Source: an uncultured Bacteroidales bacterium
GTDB lineage: Bacteria > Bacteroidota > Bacteroidia > Bacteroidales > WCHB1-69
Assembly (NCBI GenBank): GCA_946407715.1
Contig: CAMJPH010000036.1
Location: 1-22,838, forward strand
Length of the DNA stretch: 22,838 bases
Direction: 5' to 3'
Shown here: positions 1 through 8,232 of the stretch, one piece after another
Layout: each line of letters begins with the position of its first letter
Position numbering within the stretch: the first letter of the stretch is position 1
Translations under genes and position numbers: made by a program
The notes under the pieces: model-generated
What the model was told of the DNA's origin: nothing
The model's input: the letters and a program-made list of their open reading frames with translations, nothing else
Databases searched by the model: none

Positions 1-563
1 GTGGCAGTTTAGTATTTAAAGATTGTCTTTTCAACCGTACAGGTCGAAAAATTTTTGAATTGTGGTAGATAGAGAATTTTGTCCGCTTCAATGCCGTCGC
101 TCGTTTGATGATTTTCAATTCTTTTGATTTTTGCGGCGAAGATACAACTGCACGGTGGAACAGACCGAGAGAACGAGTTTTTTCATGACGAAAAATGATT
201 GGGCAAAAAACTTAATTCGCTGTTGTATTTCCTCTCTCCGACACTAGTAGAGATGTTACACACCGAGCCTCTACGCGTTTTCCTTTGCATATAGTTACAT
301 AATTCACCATGAAACACCGCTTTTCATGCACTTTTTGGGCGAGGCGTGGTGTTTGACAGTCTCTGACAATTCTTTTTTTTTCGCACCATCAGGCTCACCC
401 ATCCCATCTCTTGCAAAAAATGAGACCAAAACAGACTCGGTTTTTAACGTACAAATCAGATTAGGATAATTAATAATTTGATTTGTAATAAAATATAATT
501 CTTAAAAAAACTTAAAAATCAAATAGAATTTTTTATAGTTTTGCAGCGTCTTAATTTTAGATT
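1..563. other. Intergenic left edge, no convincing gene
   Basis: No reading frame here has convincing coding character. On the minus strand a near-consensus -7 element (TATCTTCG, 137-144) points out of the window. Downstream of it an open frame beginning with TTG at 118 runs about 39 codons to the window edge with no ATG, so it may be the start or the leader of a gene lying mostly outside. An 8-bp inverted repeat (451-458 with 479-486) lies just upstream of the first plus-strand gene. A 28-base element at 247-274 resembles the palindrome at 13673-13700. Confidence 0.5.
536..543 (+). promoter_or_regulatory. Promoter -7 element for the barrel/dikinase operon
   Basis: TAGTTTTG matches the Bacteroidota -7 consensus TAnnTTTG. 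It lies 20 bases before the ATG at 564, giving a short leader. No clear -33 TTG is visible at the usual spacing. Confidence 0.6.
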
Positions 564-1580
564 ATGTTTTACGGCTTCAAAAAGCGAATGATTTGCCAGG
601 CACTGGCCAAACGGAACAAGCAAAATCCGTTTGACTACCAATATGTCGAGAACTTTTCCCTCGAAGGAGAAACGGACACGATGCTGAACAATTCCTATTA
701 TTTTTCGGCCCACGACGAGAAAATGTCCGTCTTTGCACGCTTGGGCAAGAGGGTTCATTCGGAGGAAACATGGTTCGTCATCTTTCTGAACGGCAAGATT
801 TATTCCTTGCCACAAGAATTTTTCCCCGCTGGGAAAGCTCTCCTCCATGTGGAAAAAAACGGAGACAACTGGACAATTTCCTATCAAGGCAAGCTGAATG
901 ATAGCGACGAGGCAAGCCTTCATGCAACCTTTGTAGGCAAGCAGAAACCCATTGATTTCACGAGCGATATGCCGGCGGAGAGAATGGCGGCAGGAATCGC
1001 CAACGAGAAATGGAGCAAATCGTTTTTCGGTCAGCTGCAAAATGTCAGCGGACAATGCCACTATGAGCAGGAAGGCGTGCTGGAAGGCCAACTGACGCTG
1101 AACGGTAAAACCACAGATTTCCGCCTGCCGTGCGTGCGCGACCATTCCTTCGGGAAGCGAGACTGGAACTATATGAACAACCACCTCTGGCTGATTGCCG
1201 TTTCCCAAAACCAGCAGCTCAACTACTCCTTAGTATCTTATCCCGTGATGAGTGTCTTGGAGGTGGGGCATTACCGAGACGAAACGGGGCTGCATTTCAT
1301 GTTGCAGGCAGATCTGGATTTTCAGCAAATCAACCAAGGAACCATTCCCCACGAGCTGGCTTTTCGCATGAAACTGGACGATTCCAGAACGATTCCCGTT
1401 GAAGTGAAGTTCCTGACGGGCGTCACATACCATTTTCAGGAAGGCCAATATATTCTGCACGAGAACATTGCGGAATTCAGGATCGACGGCAAAACCTGCC
1501 GCGGCATTCTGGAAATCGGCTTCAACGCTGACAAAAACCGTTATTTCAATCAAAGAGAACTAAAGAAGATAAGAAGATGA
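564..1580 (+). CDS. Lipocalin/AttH-like beta-barrel protein with DHSFG motif, partner of dikinase
   Basis: A 338-residue protein without signal peptide or membrane segment, so probably cytoplasmic. It is rich in alternating beta-strand patterns. A sharply conserved-looking motif RDHSFGKRDW sits at residues 192-201 and is followed by aromatic residues. This type of motif occurs in AttH/CrtC-like lipocalin-fold domains. From memory, a similar domain is fused ahead of PEP-synthase-like dikinases in some animals. The stop codon overlaps the start of the dikinase gene (ATGA at 1577-1580), which implies translational coupling and a shared task. I infer that it binds or presents the small molecule acted on by the dikinase. 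The fold and pairing are moderately supported; the substrate is unknown. The start at 564 is the first ATG after the -7 element. Confidence 0.6.
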   Translation: MFYGFKKRMICQALAKRNKQNPFDYQYVENFSLEGETDTMLNNSYYFSAHDEKMSVFARLGKRVHSEETWFVIFLNGKIYSLPQEFFPAGKALLHVEKNGDNWTISYQGKLNDSDEASLHATFVGKQKPIDFTSDMPAERMAAGIANEKWSKSFFGQLQNVSGQCHYEQEGVLEGQLTLNGKTTDFRLPCVRDHSFGKRDWNYMNNHLWLIAVSQNQQLNYSLVSYPVMSVLEVGHYRDETGLHFMLQADLDFQQINQGTIPHELAFRMKLDDSRTIPVEVKFLTGVTYHFQEGQYILHENIAEFRIDGKTCRGILEIGFNADKNRYFNQRELKKIRR

Positions 1581-3925
1581 AAATTTACCAGTTAGGACAA
1601 TTACCGGAAGAGATTTATCCGTCCGTAGGAGGAAAAGCGAAAGGGCTGGACATGTTGGTTCGGCACGGATTCTCCGTTCCCAAAGGGTTCGTCATCACCA
1701 ACACGGACCAAATTGACGAAGAGGCAATTTATCAGGCCTTTGACGCCATGAAAGCGGAAAAAGTGTCGGTTCGTTCGTCGGCTTCCAACGAGGATCAATC
1801 ATCTGCCTCCAATGCCGGACAATATGAGACTTGTCTGTTCGTGGACCGCTCCCATCTGATGGAAAGCGTCAAGAAATGCTTGGAGTCCCTGAATTCCCGC
1901 CGCGTGGAGGATTACGCCCGCCACTTCGAGTTGAAACAGGGCACGATGAACATCGTCGTCCAGGAGATGATTGACAGCGACAAGGCGGGGGTGCTTTTCA
2001 CCGCCGGTCCGAACAACGGGTCGGCAATCCTCATTGAAGCGGTCAGCGGACAGGGCGAGAATCTGGTTTCCGGTCAGGTCACCGCCCACCGCTACGAGAT
2101 ATCCCGCAAATACTACCGTCCTTGCAGCGACGACTTGCTCAACGAAGACGAAATCAAGCGGCTCTACGAGACCGGGAAGAAAGTCCGGACGGTTTTTGAC
2201 GGGGAGATGGATCTGGAATGGGCTATCCACAACGGACAGCTCTATCTGCTGCAAATGCGCCCCATCACGACAGAAATCATTGACATTGAAGAGTTTGACC
2301 GCGATGATGACTTGAGAGGACACCTCTTTACCAAACGAAATGTGGGCGAGATGATGCCGGGAGCCGTCACGCCGCTGACGCTGTCCACCTCCGCGAAAGC
2401 CATCGACTACGGCATGCGTTATATGCTCTACAAGGCCGGAGTGTATCGCTCGCCCTACGAAGAAAAACCGCTGCGGCTGATTTCCTCCATATCGGGACAT
2501 CTGTTCTTCGACATGAATTTGCTTTACAACATGTATGCTAAGGTCGGAATCGCCAACCCGCAGTCGATGAATCTGTCCATCATGGGCGAATACCACGACT
2601 ATCCGCCCATCACCGCCAAGTTCTCCAATCCGATAGTCCGCAGCATCAATTCCGTGAAATTCCTGTGCTATGTGATGTCCGGCAGACGCGCTATGAAGCG
2701 TTTCGACACGATGCTGACCAAAGTCCACTTTGCCGAAACCACTTCATATCAAGAACTTTATCGGAGCATAGACCATAATCTCGCCTATTTGGACGAAAGC
2801 CTCATCTACCATTATGCTTCCTCGTCGTCTTCCGGCAGCGCCACCAGCACTCTGTACATGATGCTTGACAAGTATTTCCCTGACAAAAAGAAGTATCAGT
2901 CTTTCCTGTCGCATCTGCTGACCAACATCCCCAACATCGAGAGTGCCGACATTCTCTCGTGTTTGCAGGAGATGGCGGCGTTAATCAAAAAGCGCGAACC
3001 CAAAGCCGTGGATTTCCGTGCTGACGAATTGCTGGAATTCATTAAAAACGACGCGGAGACCAACGCCAAATACCAGGATTTTCTGGCGCGTCACGGCCAC
3101 CGCTGCATCAAGGAGGCGGAAATGAGGAACAAGCCGTGGAGAGAAGACGAACTCCCGCTGATGAATTACCTGCAGAGCATCATCAATTCCCCGATGAAAC
3201 TCGTTCAAAGTGAAGAAAAGATAGACCTTCGTAAAGAATTTGCTTTTATCCGGAACCCTCTGTTAAAACGGGCTTCCATCATTTTTGCCAAGAGGGCCAG
3301 ACAAGCGGTGGTGGATCGCGAATACACAAAATCGCAGTTAATCCAAATCATCGACCTTTTCAAACAGCAATACGCACGCTTATCCAGTCTGATGGTGGCT
3401 GCCAATGTGTTGACTGATACGGATTTGATCTACTTTCTGACGCACTCCGAAATCGGCAAGCTCATTGACGGCGACACTGCCCTTCTCGCTGTTGCTGAAA
3501 GGAGACGAAAAGCATACGCAATTCAGGAAAATCTCTCGTTTGACGATATTTATATAGGAAAGCCCACAGCGGATGTCTTCGATGTGGGACAAAATGACGG
3601 TGTGATGAAAGGCGTTCCCGTCTCCAACGGGGAATGCGAGGGGGTTGTGCGCGTCGTTTATTCCATCGACGACGCCAACAAACTGCAAAAAGGGGAAATC
3701 ATGGTGGCGCGGTTCACGGATATCGGCTGGACGCCGTACTATTCCATCGTAAACGGGATGATTACCGAAATCGGATCATCGTTGTCTCACGGAGCGGTCG
3801 TGGCGCGCGAGTATGGGCTGCCCGCGATTGTCAACATGAAAGGGGCCACCAAACTGCTGAAAAACGGCGACCGCATCAGGATGGACGCGGGCAAAGGAAC
3901 GGTTGTCCTCGCCGAAGCCTCGTAA
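1577..3925 (+). CDS. PEP synthase/rifampicin phosphotransferase-like dikinase
   Basis: A 782-residue ATP-dependent dikinase. The N-terminal PPDK/PEP-synthase ATP-grasp domain (about 1-232) shows GGKAKGL, VSVRSSASNED (63-73), QEMI, GQGENLVSG and LLQMRPIT. A helical middle region (about 250-650) begins with NVGEMMPGAVTPLT, as in rifampicin phosphotransferases. A C-terminal swivelling phosphohistidine domain carries SHGAVVAREYG, with catalytic His738. Like Rph (about 865 residues) it lacks the PEP-binding TIM barrel of true PEP synthase. It should therefore move the ATP beta-phosphate through His738 to a non-pyruvate acceptor. The family includes rifampicin-inactivating enzymes, but the middle domain sets the substrate and cannot be read from sequence alone. 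It overlaps the upstream barrel gene by 4 bases. Family assignment is strong, substrate unknown. Confidence 0.85.
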   Translation: MKIYQLGQLPEEIYPSVGGKAKGLDMLVRHGFSVPKGFVITNTDQIDEEAIYQAFDAMKAEKVSVRSSASNEDQSSASNAGQYETCLFVDRSHLMESVKKCLESLNSRRVEDYARHFELKQGTMNIVVQEMIDSDKAGVLFTAGPNNGSAILIEAVSGQGENLVSGQVTAHRYEISRKYYRPCSDDLLNEDEIKRLYETGKKVRTVFDGEMDLEWAIHNGQLYLLQMRPITTEIIDIEEFDRDDDLRGHLFTKRNVGEMMPGAVTPLTLSTSAKAIDYGMRYMLYKAGVYRSPYEEKPLRLISSISGHLFFDMNLLYNMYAKVGIANPQSMNLSIMGEYHDYPPITAKFSNPIVRSINSVKFLCYVMSGRRAMKRFDTMLTKVHFAETTSYQELYRSIDHNLAYLDESLIYHYASSSSSGSATSTLYMMLDKYFPDKKKYQSFLSHLLTNIPNIESADILSCLQEMAALIKKREPKAVDFRADELLEFIKNDAETNAKYQDFLARHGHRCIKEAEMRNKPWREDELPLMNYLQSIINSPMKLVQSEEKIDLRKEFAFIRNPLLKRASIIFAKRARQAVVDREYTKSQLIQIIDLFKQQYARLSSLMVAANVLTDTDLIYFLTHSEIGKLIDGDTALLAVAERRRKAYAIQENLSFDDIYIGKPTADVFDVGQNDGVMKGVPVSNGECEGVVRVVYSIDDANKLQKGEIMVARFTDIGWTPYYSIVNGMITEIGSSLSHGAVVAREYGLPAIVNMKGATKLLKNGDRIRMDAGKGTVVLAEAS

Positions 3926-4086
3926 AATCCTTTTTATTTGATATTGACGAATGGGATTGAGCAGCCACCCAAGTACAGCGGCAGCTCACACTAATTATGT
4001 CGAAAGCCAATAGTCTAATTCATAAAAAGTTGATGCGTGAACCCAGAACAAGCAAAACATTTTAGAATTTCGGATTGGAAATTTTG

Positions 4087-4094
4087 TATTTTTG
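4087..4094 (+). promoter_or_regulatory. Promoter -7 element for lipoprotein/queE cluster
   Basis: TATTTTTG matches TAnnTTTG and lies 88 bases before the lipoprotein ATG. The 257-base gap after the dikinase gene otherwise shows no gene. Confidence 0.6.
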
Positions 4095-4182
4095 CACCGG
4101 AAAAATTCAGTCCTGTCGGCAGTTTTTCAACCTCTCTTCCGACAAAGGATTTATTCAAATTTGAGGTTGACATTTTAATCTT

Positions 4183-4413
4183 ATGAAGAAATTAATCCTT
4201 TTGGCCTTCGTTGCCGCAATGTTTGCTTTTGTTGGATGTTCTAAAACCAGAACCTGCAATTGTGTCACCAAACAGTCTTTCGATGGTGAACAAATAGTCA
4301 CAAACACAACCCTTACAATAGACAAAGGTAAATGTGAGGATATGAATGCCACGCAAACCATGACTATGGATGGTGAAACTATCACACAGACCGTCGAATG
4401 TGCTGAACAATAG
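4183..4413 (+). CDS. Small cysteine-containing lipoprotein
   Basis: A 76-residue protein with a lysine start, a hydrophobic core and a lipobox ending AFVGC, so signal peptidase II should cleave before Cys19 and leave a lipid-anchored mature chain of about 58 residues. The mature part has four further cysteines (25, 27, 51, 72), which could form two disulfides in the periplasm or at the surface, and many Thr residues. I recognise no family. It lies 38 bases upstream of queE on the same strand and probably shares its transcript, although a functional link with queuosine synthesis is not evident. Confidence 0.75.
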   Translation: MKKLILLAFVAAMFAFVGCSKTRTCNCVTKQSFDGEQIVTNTTLTIDKGKCEDMNATQTMTMDGETITQTVECAEQ

Positions 4414-4451
4414 GTATTTTCTTTTCTGTCAAGGCCTATCAACAAGATATT

Positions 4452-5063
4452 ATGAATAAAAACGGATTGTATCTCCCTGTGGTTGAGGAGTTTTATTCGT
4501 TACAAGGCGAGGGCTACCACACAGGGAAAGCGGCGTGGTTTGTGCGCGTTGGCGGTTGCGAGGTGGGTTGTTCCTTCTGCGATGAGATGCGAACGTGGAA
4601 CGCCGCTAAATACCCGATGGTGGACGTAGACGAGATTGTGGCGCGGGCGACGCAGAAGCCGGCGCGGGCAGTGGTGGTCACTGGCGGTGAACCCTTGTTG
4701 TACAATATGGATCACCTGTGTTCCAAAATGCACGCCCACAACATACAATGTTTCCTTGAGACCTCAGGATCCGAACCCTTGTCCGGCGACTGGGACTGGA
4801 TTTGCCTCTCTCCAAAATATGGTGCCCACCCAAAACCAGAGCTCTATTCCAAAGCCAACGAGCTGAAAGTCATTATCGGTTGCGAGGAAGATTTCCAGTG
4901 GGCCGAGGAGAATGCCGGTAAGGTAAACGGTCGCTGCTTGCTTCTGCTACAACCTGACTGGAACCGTTGTAACGTGATGATGGGCCGCATTGTGCAGTAC
5001 GTTCTTGAGCACCCGAGGTGGCGCGTGTCCTTGCAAACGCACAAATATATGCAAATACCTTAG
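4452..5063 (+). CDS. queE: 7-carboxy-7-deazaguanine synthase QueE (radical SAM)
   Basis: A 203-residue radical SAM enzyme. It should convert 6-carboxy-tetrahydropterin to 7-carboxy-7-deazaguanine in the preQ0/queuosine pathway, using SAM and a 4Fe-4S cluster. The N-terminal FYSLQGEG substrate motif is followed by the cluster ligands in CEVGCSFC (Cys36, Cys40, Cys43). This CxxxCxxC spacing is the standard one, and TGGEPLLY is the SAM-binding GGE motif. Length and motif order fit the short QueE family. It is followed after 15 bases by the DUF721 gene, so the two are probably co-transcribed. No other queuosine gene is in the window. Confidence 0.93.
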   Translation: MNKNGLYLPVVEEFYSLQGEGYHTGKAAWFVRVGGCEVGCSFCDEMRTWNAAKYPMVDVDEIVARATQKPARAVVVTGGEPLLYNMDHLCSKMHAHNIQCFLETSGSEPLSGDWDWICLSPKYGAHPKPELYSKANELKVIIGCEEDFQWAEENAGKVNGRCLLLLQPDWNRCNVMMGRIVQYVLEHPRWRVSLQTHKYMQIP

Positions 5064-5078
5064 CCATTATGCCTTTTT

Positions 5079-5366
5079 ATGCGTGACAACCACGAAACAA
5101 ATTTAAAGGAGCTGATTGGTCGTTTTGTGAGCCAGTCCGGAAAGCAGCACCTTATGGACAAGCAGATTCTGTTTGACCGTTGGCCGGAGTATGTGGGGGA
5201 AATCTGCGCAAAGCTATCGAAATGTGAAGATTTGCGCAATGGAGTTCTGTATGTGCGTGTGAAGAATGCGGCACTCCGATTTGAGCTTTTCGGGAACAAG
5301 TCACAGATATTGAAGAAAGTGGAATCAGATTTCGGCTCGCTGGTTCAGGAAATCGTATTCAGATGA
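5079..5366 (+). CDS. DUF721 (DciA-like) protein
   Basis: A 95-residue protein with the DUF721 pattern: a short N-terminal helix, FDRWPEYVGEICA, then LYVRVKNAALRFELFGNKSQILKKV and a C-terminal VQEIVF. DUF721 includes DciA, the helicase operator that loads DnaB in bacteria without DnaC. This is a short, single-domain member, so the replication role is inferred from family only. It follows queE by 15 bases. The start at 5079 is preferred because the nearby ATG at 5069 stops after five codons. Confidence 0.8.
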   Translation: MRDNHETNLKELIGRFVSQSGKQHLMDKQILFDRWPEYVGEICAKLSKCEDLRNGVLYVRVKNAALRFELFGNKSQILKKVESDFGSLVQEIVFR

Positions 5367-5415
5367 CAACCCGTTAGCAAAAGCATCCCTTTTGTTTGCA
5401 AAATCCAAAACAGTT

Positions 5416-6429
5416 ATGAGATCATTCGGAAGTGACAACCATTCTGGCGTGCATCCCGCCATTTTAGAGGCCATTGCGACCTGTAATGCCGACCATGAAA
5501 TCGCATACGGCGATGACACCTATACCGCACGAGCGCGGGAGATTTTCAAGGAGCAGTTCGGTCCGCAGGCGGAATTTTTCCCTGTCTTCAACGGCACTGG
5601 TGCCAATGTGGTGGCTCAGCGCGCCTGCGTGCGGCCATTCCACAGCATCCTTTGCGCTGAAACTGCTCACATCGCTGTCGATGAATGTGGTGCTCCAGCC
5701 TTCATGACCGGTGCTTCGCTGAGGCCAATCGACACGCCCGACGGCAAGCTGACACCAGAGCTTCTTCGTCCGCATCTCACCAACTGGGGCTTTGAACACC
5801 ATTCGCAACCCAAATCCGTCTATATTTCGCAGTGTTCGGAATTGGGTACGGTCTATACCTGCGAGGAAATTCGTGCCATCGCCGACCTCATCCACCCGTA
5901 CGGCATGTACCTGCATCTTGATGGCGCCCGCATTGCCAATGCTGCCGTGACTCTCGGCAAAACGTTCAAAGAGATGACCACCGGCTGCGGAGTTGATGTC
6001 ATTAGTTTTGGAGGCACCAAAAACGGGATGCTGATGGGCGAGGCCGTGGTGGTGTTGAATCCCGAGTTGGTGTCCGAACTCAAATACCATCGCAAGCAAT
6101 GCGCCCAGTTGAGTTCCAAAATGCGGTATCTCAGTGCCCAGTTTATCGCATACTTTGAGAATGACCTGTGGAAGCAGAATGCCGCACACGCCAACGCGCA
6201 GGCGCAGAAGCTCCGCCAGCGTATCACCGCTGTCTTTGGCAACGTTTTCACCCAGCGCACCGACTGCAACATCCTGCTGTTCAGAATCCCACGTCCTATG
6301 GCCGACCGCCTTGCCAAGACCACCTTCTTCTACTACTGGAACGAGGCCGACGATGAAATCAGGCTTGTCACCTCGTGGGACACTACGGATGAAGACATTG
6401 AGAGCGTGGTGGCAGCGATAGAAAGGTAG
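5416..6429 (+). CDS. Low-specificity threonine aldolase (PLP-dependent)
   Basis: A 337-residue fold-type I PLP enzyme of the beta-eliminating lyase/threonine aldolase family, expected to cleave L-threonine or L-allo-threonine to glycine and acetaldehyde. The N-terminus FGSDNHSGVHPAI is typical. HLDGARIANA (Asp169, pairing with the PLP ring nitrogen) and SFGGTKNG (Lys202, the Schiff-base lysine) are both intact. An upstream in-frame TTG at 5392 would add eight residues, but the family normally starts near MRSF, so the ATG at 5416 is chosen. The gene begins 49 bases after the DUF721 stop with no visible -7 element, so it may share that transcript. It converges with radC. Confidence 0.9.
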   Translation: MRSFGSDNHSGVHPAILEAIATCNADHEIAYGDDTYTARAREIFKEQFGPQAEFFPVFNGTGANVVAQRACVRPFHSILCAETAHIAVDECGAPAFMTGASLRPIDTPDGKLTPELLRPHLTNWGFEHHSQPKSVYISQCSELGTVYTCEEIRAIADLIHPYGMYLHLDGARIANAAVTLGKTFKEMTTGCGVDVISFGGTKNGMLMGEAVVVLNPELVSELKYHRKQCAQLSSKMRYLSAQFIAYFENDLWKQNAAHANAQAQKLRQRITAVFGNVFTQRTDCNILLFRIPRPMADRLAKTTFFYYWNEADDEIRLVTSWDTTDEDIESVVAAIER

Positions 6430-6440
6430 AAAGTGAGAAT

Positions 6441-6460
6441 ATCCCATTGGGATTTTACTT
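6441..6460 (+). terminator. Weak hairpin after threonine aldolase
   Basis: ATCCC and GGGAT pair across a 3-base loop (6441-6453) and are followed by TTTACTTATT. The stem is only 5 bp, so termination is plausible but weak. It lies between convergent genes. Confidence 0.3.
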
Positions 6461-6524
6461 ATTATATCCTGCCACTCAGCCATCAATCTCTTGTCCTCGC
6501 TGCAAACAGGTTGTTGGATTCCTG

Positions 6525-7235
6525 TCAAAGCCTCCCTTCTTCCGCGAAGCTGTAATACATCTCCCGATGGATGATGATGTGATCCACAAGTGCAATATCC
6601 ATGATGTGGGCAGCTTTGTTTATTTTTTCCGTAAGATTCATGTCTGCTCTGCTGGGTTTGATGGAACCGGAAGGGTGGTTGTGGCACAAGATGATTTGGG
6701 TCGCTTTCAGAATGAGGGCTTCCTGTATTACGAGGCGGGTGTCCACCTCAGTGCTTGTGATGCCTCCTTTGCTGATTTGGATAGTTTTGAGGATGAGGTT
6801 TGCATTGTTAAGATAGATAACCCAAAACTCCTCGTGATCCAGGTACGCGATTTTTGCCTGCATCAGATTGACCACGTCCATGCTGTTTTGAATATACGGT
6901 CGAATCTCCACTTTTTCGGAACGTATGCGTCTTCCGATTTCAAAAGCGGTGAGTAAAGATATTGCTTTTGCTTGTCCGATTCCTTTGATGTTGGATAATT
7001 CGGTCAATGTCTTTTCCGAAAGGACGTTAAGGCTGTTTTCGGATGAAGAAAGTAAACGCTTTGCTAACTCCACGGCCGTTTCCGATTCGTTTCCTGTTCG
7101 GAGCAAAATGGCAATCAGTTCCGCGTCGGACAGGGCAACGGCACCGTTTTGGGCGTATTTTTCACGTGGTCTGTCTTGAACACTCCACTCTTTGATGGTC
7201 AATCGTTTGTTTTCGTAGGTTTGAGATTTGTTCAT
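6525..7235 (-). CDS. radC: RadC family JAB/MPN-domain protein
   Basis: A 236-residue protein of the RadC (UPF0758) family. An N-terminal helix-hairpin-helix-like segment (LSNIKGIGQAKA, about 80-91) precedes a C-terminal JAMM metal site: HEEFW near 134-138, HNHPSG (His185, His187) and Asp198 in PSRADMN. All the expected zinc ligands are present, so it looks catalytically competent. The family was once tied to DNA repair, but its real role is unsettled, and members are often carried by mobile elements. It starts 9 bases after the DUF58 stop, so the two genes probably form one transcript. Confidence 0.9.
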   Translation of the reverse strand: MNKSQTYENKRLTIKEWSVQDRPREKYAQNGAVALSDAELIAILLRTGNESETAVELAKRLLSSSENSLNVLSEKTLTELSNIKGIGQAKAISLLTAFEIGRRIRSEKVEIRPYIQNSMDVVNLMQAKIAYLDHEEFWVIYLNNANLILKTIQISKGGITSTEVDTRLVIQEALILKATQIILCHNHPSGSIKPSRADMNLTEKINKAAHIMDIALVDHIIIHREMYYSFAEEGRL

Positions 7236-7244
7236 GGCTTTTGG

Positions 7245-8180
7245 TTAGTACATTTGCGATCGTTTAAGCAGGTAGGGTAGGAGTATTTGTTCAAAACCTT
7301 GCGTGATGTCGGCAGGGATGACATCAATTTGGTATTGTCCGCATTTCACCTTGATTTCTTGGAAATAGTCGCGCACGGTTTGCTGGTAGAATTCGCGAAT
7401 GTTGTTGGCGTGGACTTTCACCTCGTTGCCGGTTTCCATGTCCACGAACTTGTAGAGTCGGTTCTCAAATGCGAAATCGTACTCCAATTGTTTGTCGAAA
7501 GTGTGGAACAGAACCACTTCGTGCTTGTTGTGTCGGAGGTGTCCCAAAGCAAGCAGTAATTCGTCGAGGTTGCTGCTCGTCTCCATCATGTCGCTGAAGA
7601 TGATGACTAGCGATCGGCGGTGTATCTGTTCGGCGATTTGATGCAGGGTGTCGGTAACCATGGACTGTCGTTGTATGTCGTCGCCGATGGGTTGGAGAAC
7701 TTTTTCCATTTTACGGTAAATCATCTTGTGGTGTGCATCGCCGCCACGAGCGCGGGTTTGTAGCTCTAATTTGTCAGAAAAGAGACTCAGCCCCACCGCA
7801 TCGCGCTGGCTTTTGAAAACCTGCATTAGCACAGCGGCGGCATACACAGAGAAGAAGATTTTGTTCGGTTGCGCGAGGGTGTATTTCTGTCGTTTAGGAA
7901 AATACATGGAGGACGAGTTGTCAATAACCAATTGGCATCTTAGGTTTGTTTCTTCTTCGTATTGTTTGACGAACAGTTTGTCGGTTCGGGCGTAGAGTTT
8001 CCAGTCGATGTGGCGGATTGGCTCGCCGGTGTTGTAAGGTCGGTGCTCGGCAAATTCCACGGAGAAGCCGTGCATGGGGCTTTTGTGGATGCCGGTGATA
8101 AATCCCTCCACTACTTGTTTGGCCACGAATTCCACGTGGTCGAACTGTGTTATTTTCGTCAAATCGATTGTATATGCCAT
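7245..8180 (-). CDS. DUF58 domain protein (MoxR-associated vWA-like)
   Basis: A 311-residue DUF58 protein. The hallmark RHIDWKLYARTDKLFVKQYEEE (residues 56-77) leads into a vWA-like strand with a complete metal-site motif DNSSS (87-91) and a later FSDMME. DUF58 proteins usually pair with MoxR AAA+ ATPases in chaperone or envelope-stress systems, and here no moxR lies beside it. The frame is open upstream to a TTG at 8201, but that codon falls inside the -7 element, so the ATG at 8180 is the real start. It is followed by radC after 9 bases. Confidence 0.88.
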   Translation of the reverse strand: MAYTIDLTKITQFDHVEFVAKQVVEGFITGIHKSPMHGFSVEFAEHRPYNTGEPIRHIDWKLYARTDKLFVKQYEEETNLRCQLVIDNSSSMYFPKRQKYTLAQPNKIFFSVYAAAVLMQVFKSQRDAVGLSLFSDKLELQTRARGGDAHHKMIYRKMEKVLQPIGDDIQRQSMVTDTLHQIAEQIHRRSLVIIFSDMMETSSNLDELLLALGHLRHNKHEVVLFHTFDKQLEYDFAFENRLYKFVDMETGNEVKVHANNIREFYQQTVRDYFQEIKVKCGQYQIDVIPADITQGFEQILLPYLLKRSQMY

Positions 8181-8198
8181 AGACAGAAATTTAGGGCG

Positions 8199-8206
8199 CA
8201 AAGGTA
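8199..8206 (-). promoter_or_regulatory. Promoter -7 element for DUF58-radC
   Basis: On the minus strand TACCTTTG matches TAnnTTTG. A TTTG (8224-8227) lies 17 bases upstream as a possible -33 element. The leader is short, ending at the ATG at 8180, and this rules out the longer TTG start for DUF58. Confidence 0.65.
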
Positions 8207-8232
8207 CAATTTTTTCAGACTGTCAAAGAACA

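Noticed and set aside
1..118. Open frame from TTG at 118 to the left edge on the minus strand
   Set aside because: There is no ATG, the chain is only about 39 residues, very basic and matches no family; a weak -7 element upstream leaves it possible but not supportable.
312..354. AAACACC/GGTGTTT inverted repeat considered as a terminator or RNA gene
   Set aside because: A 7-bp stem with a loop near 30 bases and no T-run is too weak, and no tRNA-like cloverleaf can be formed here.
519..1208. 229-codon open frame on the minus strand
   Set aside because: It lies antisense to the DHSFG-motif gene, has no promoter or family features, and its residues mirror the plus-strand gene.
1799..2728. 309-codon minus-strand open frame
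   Set aside because: It is antisense to the ATP-grasp part of the dikinase, which carries clear motifs; the composition (rich in His, Val, Arg, Gln) is typical of a shadow frame.
3997..4065. 22-codon open frame after the dikinase gene
   Set aside because: It is short, without promoter, ribosome site or recognisable sequence character.
5378..5394. CAAAAG/CTTTTG hairpin between DUF721 and threonine aldolase genes
   Set aside because: The stem is six A/T-rich pairs without a following T-run; unlikely to terminate transcription.
5464..6687. 407-codon minus-strand open frame
   Set aside because: It is antisense to the threonine aldolase with intact PLP motifs and runs on into the opposite end of radC; no recognisable domain.
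6447..6956. 169-codon plus-strand open frame
   Set aside because: It is antisense to the RadC JAMM domain.
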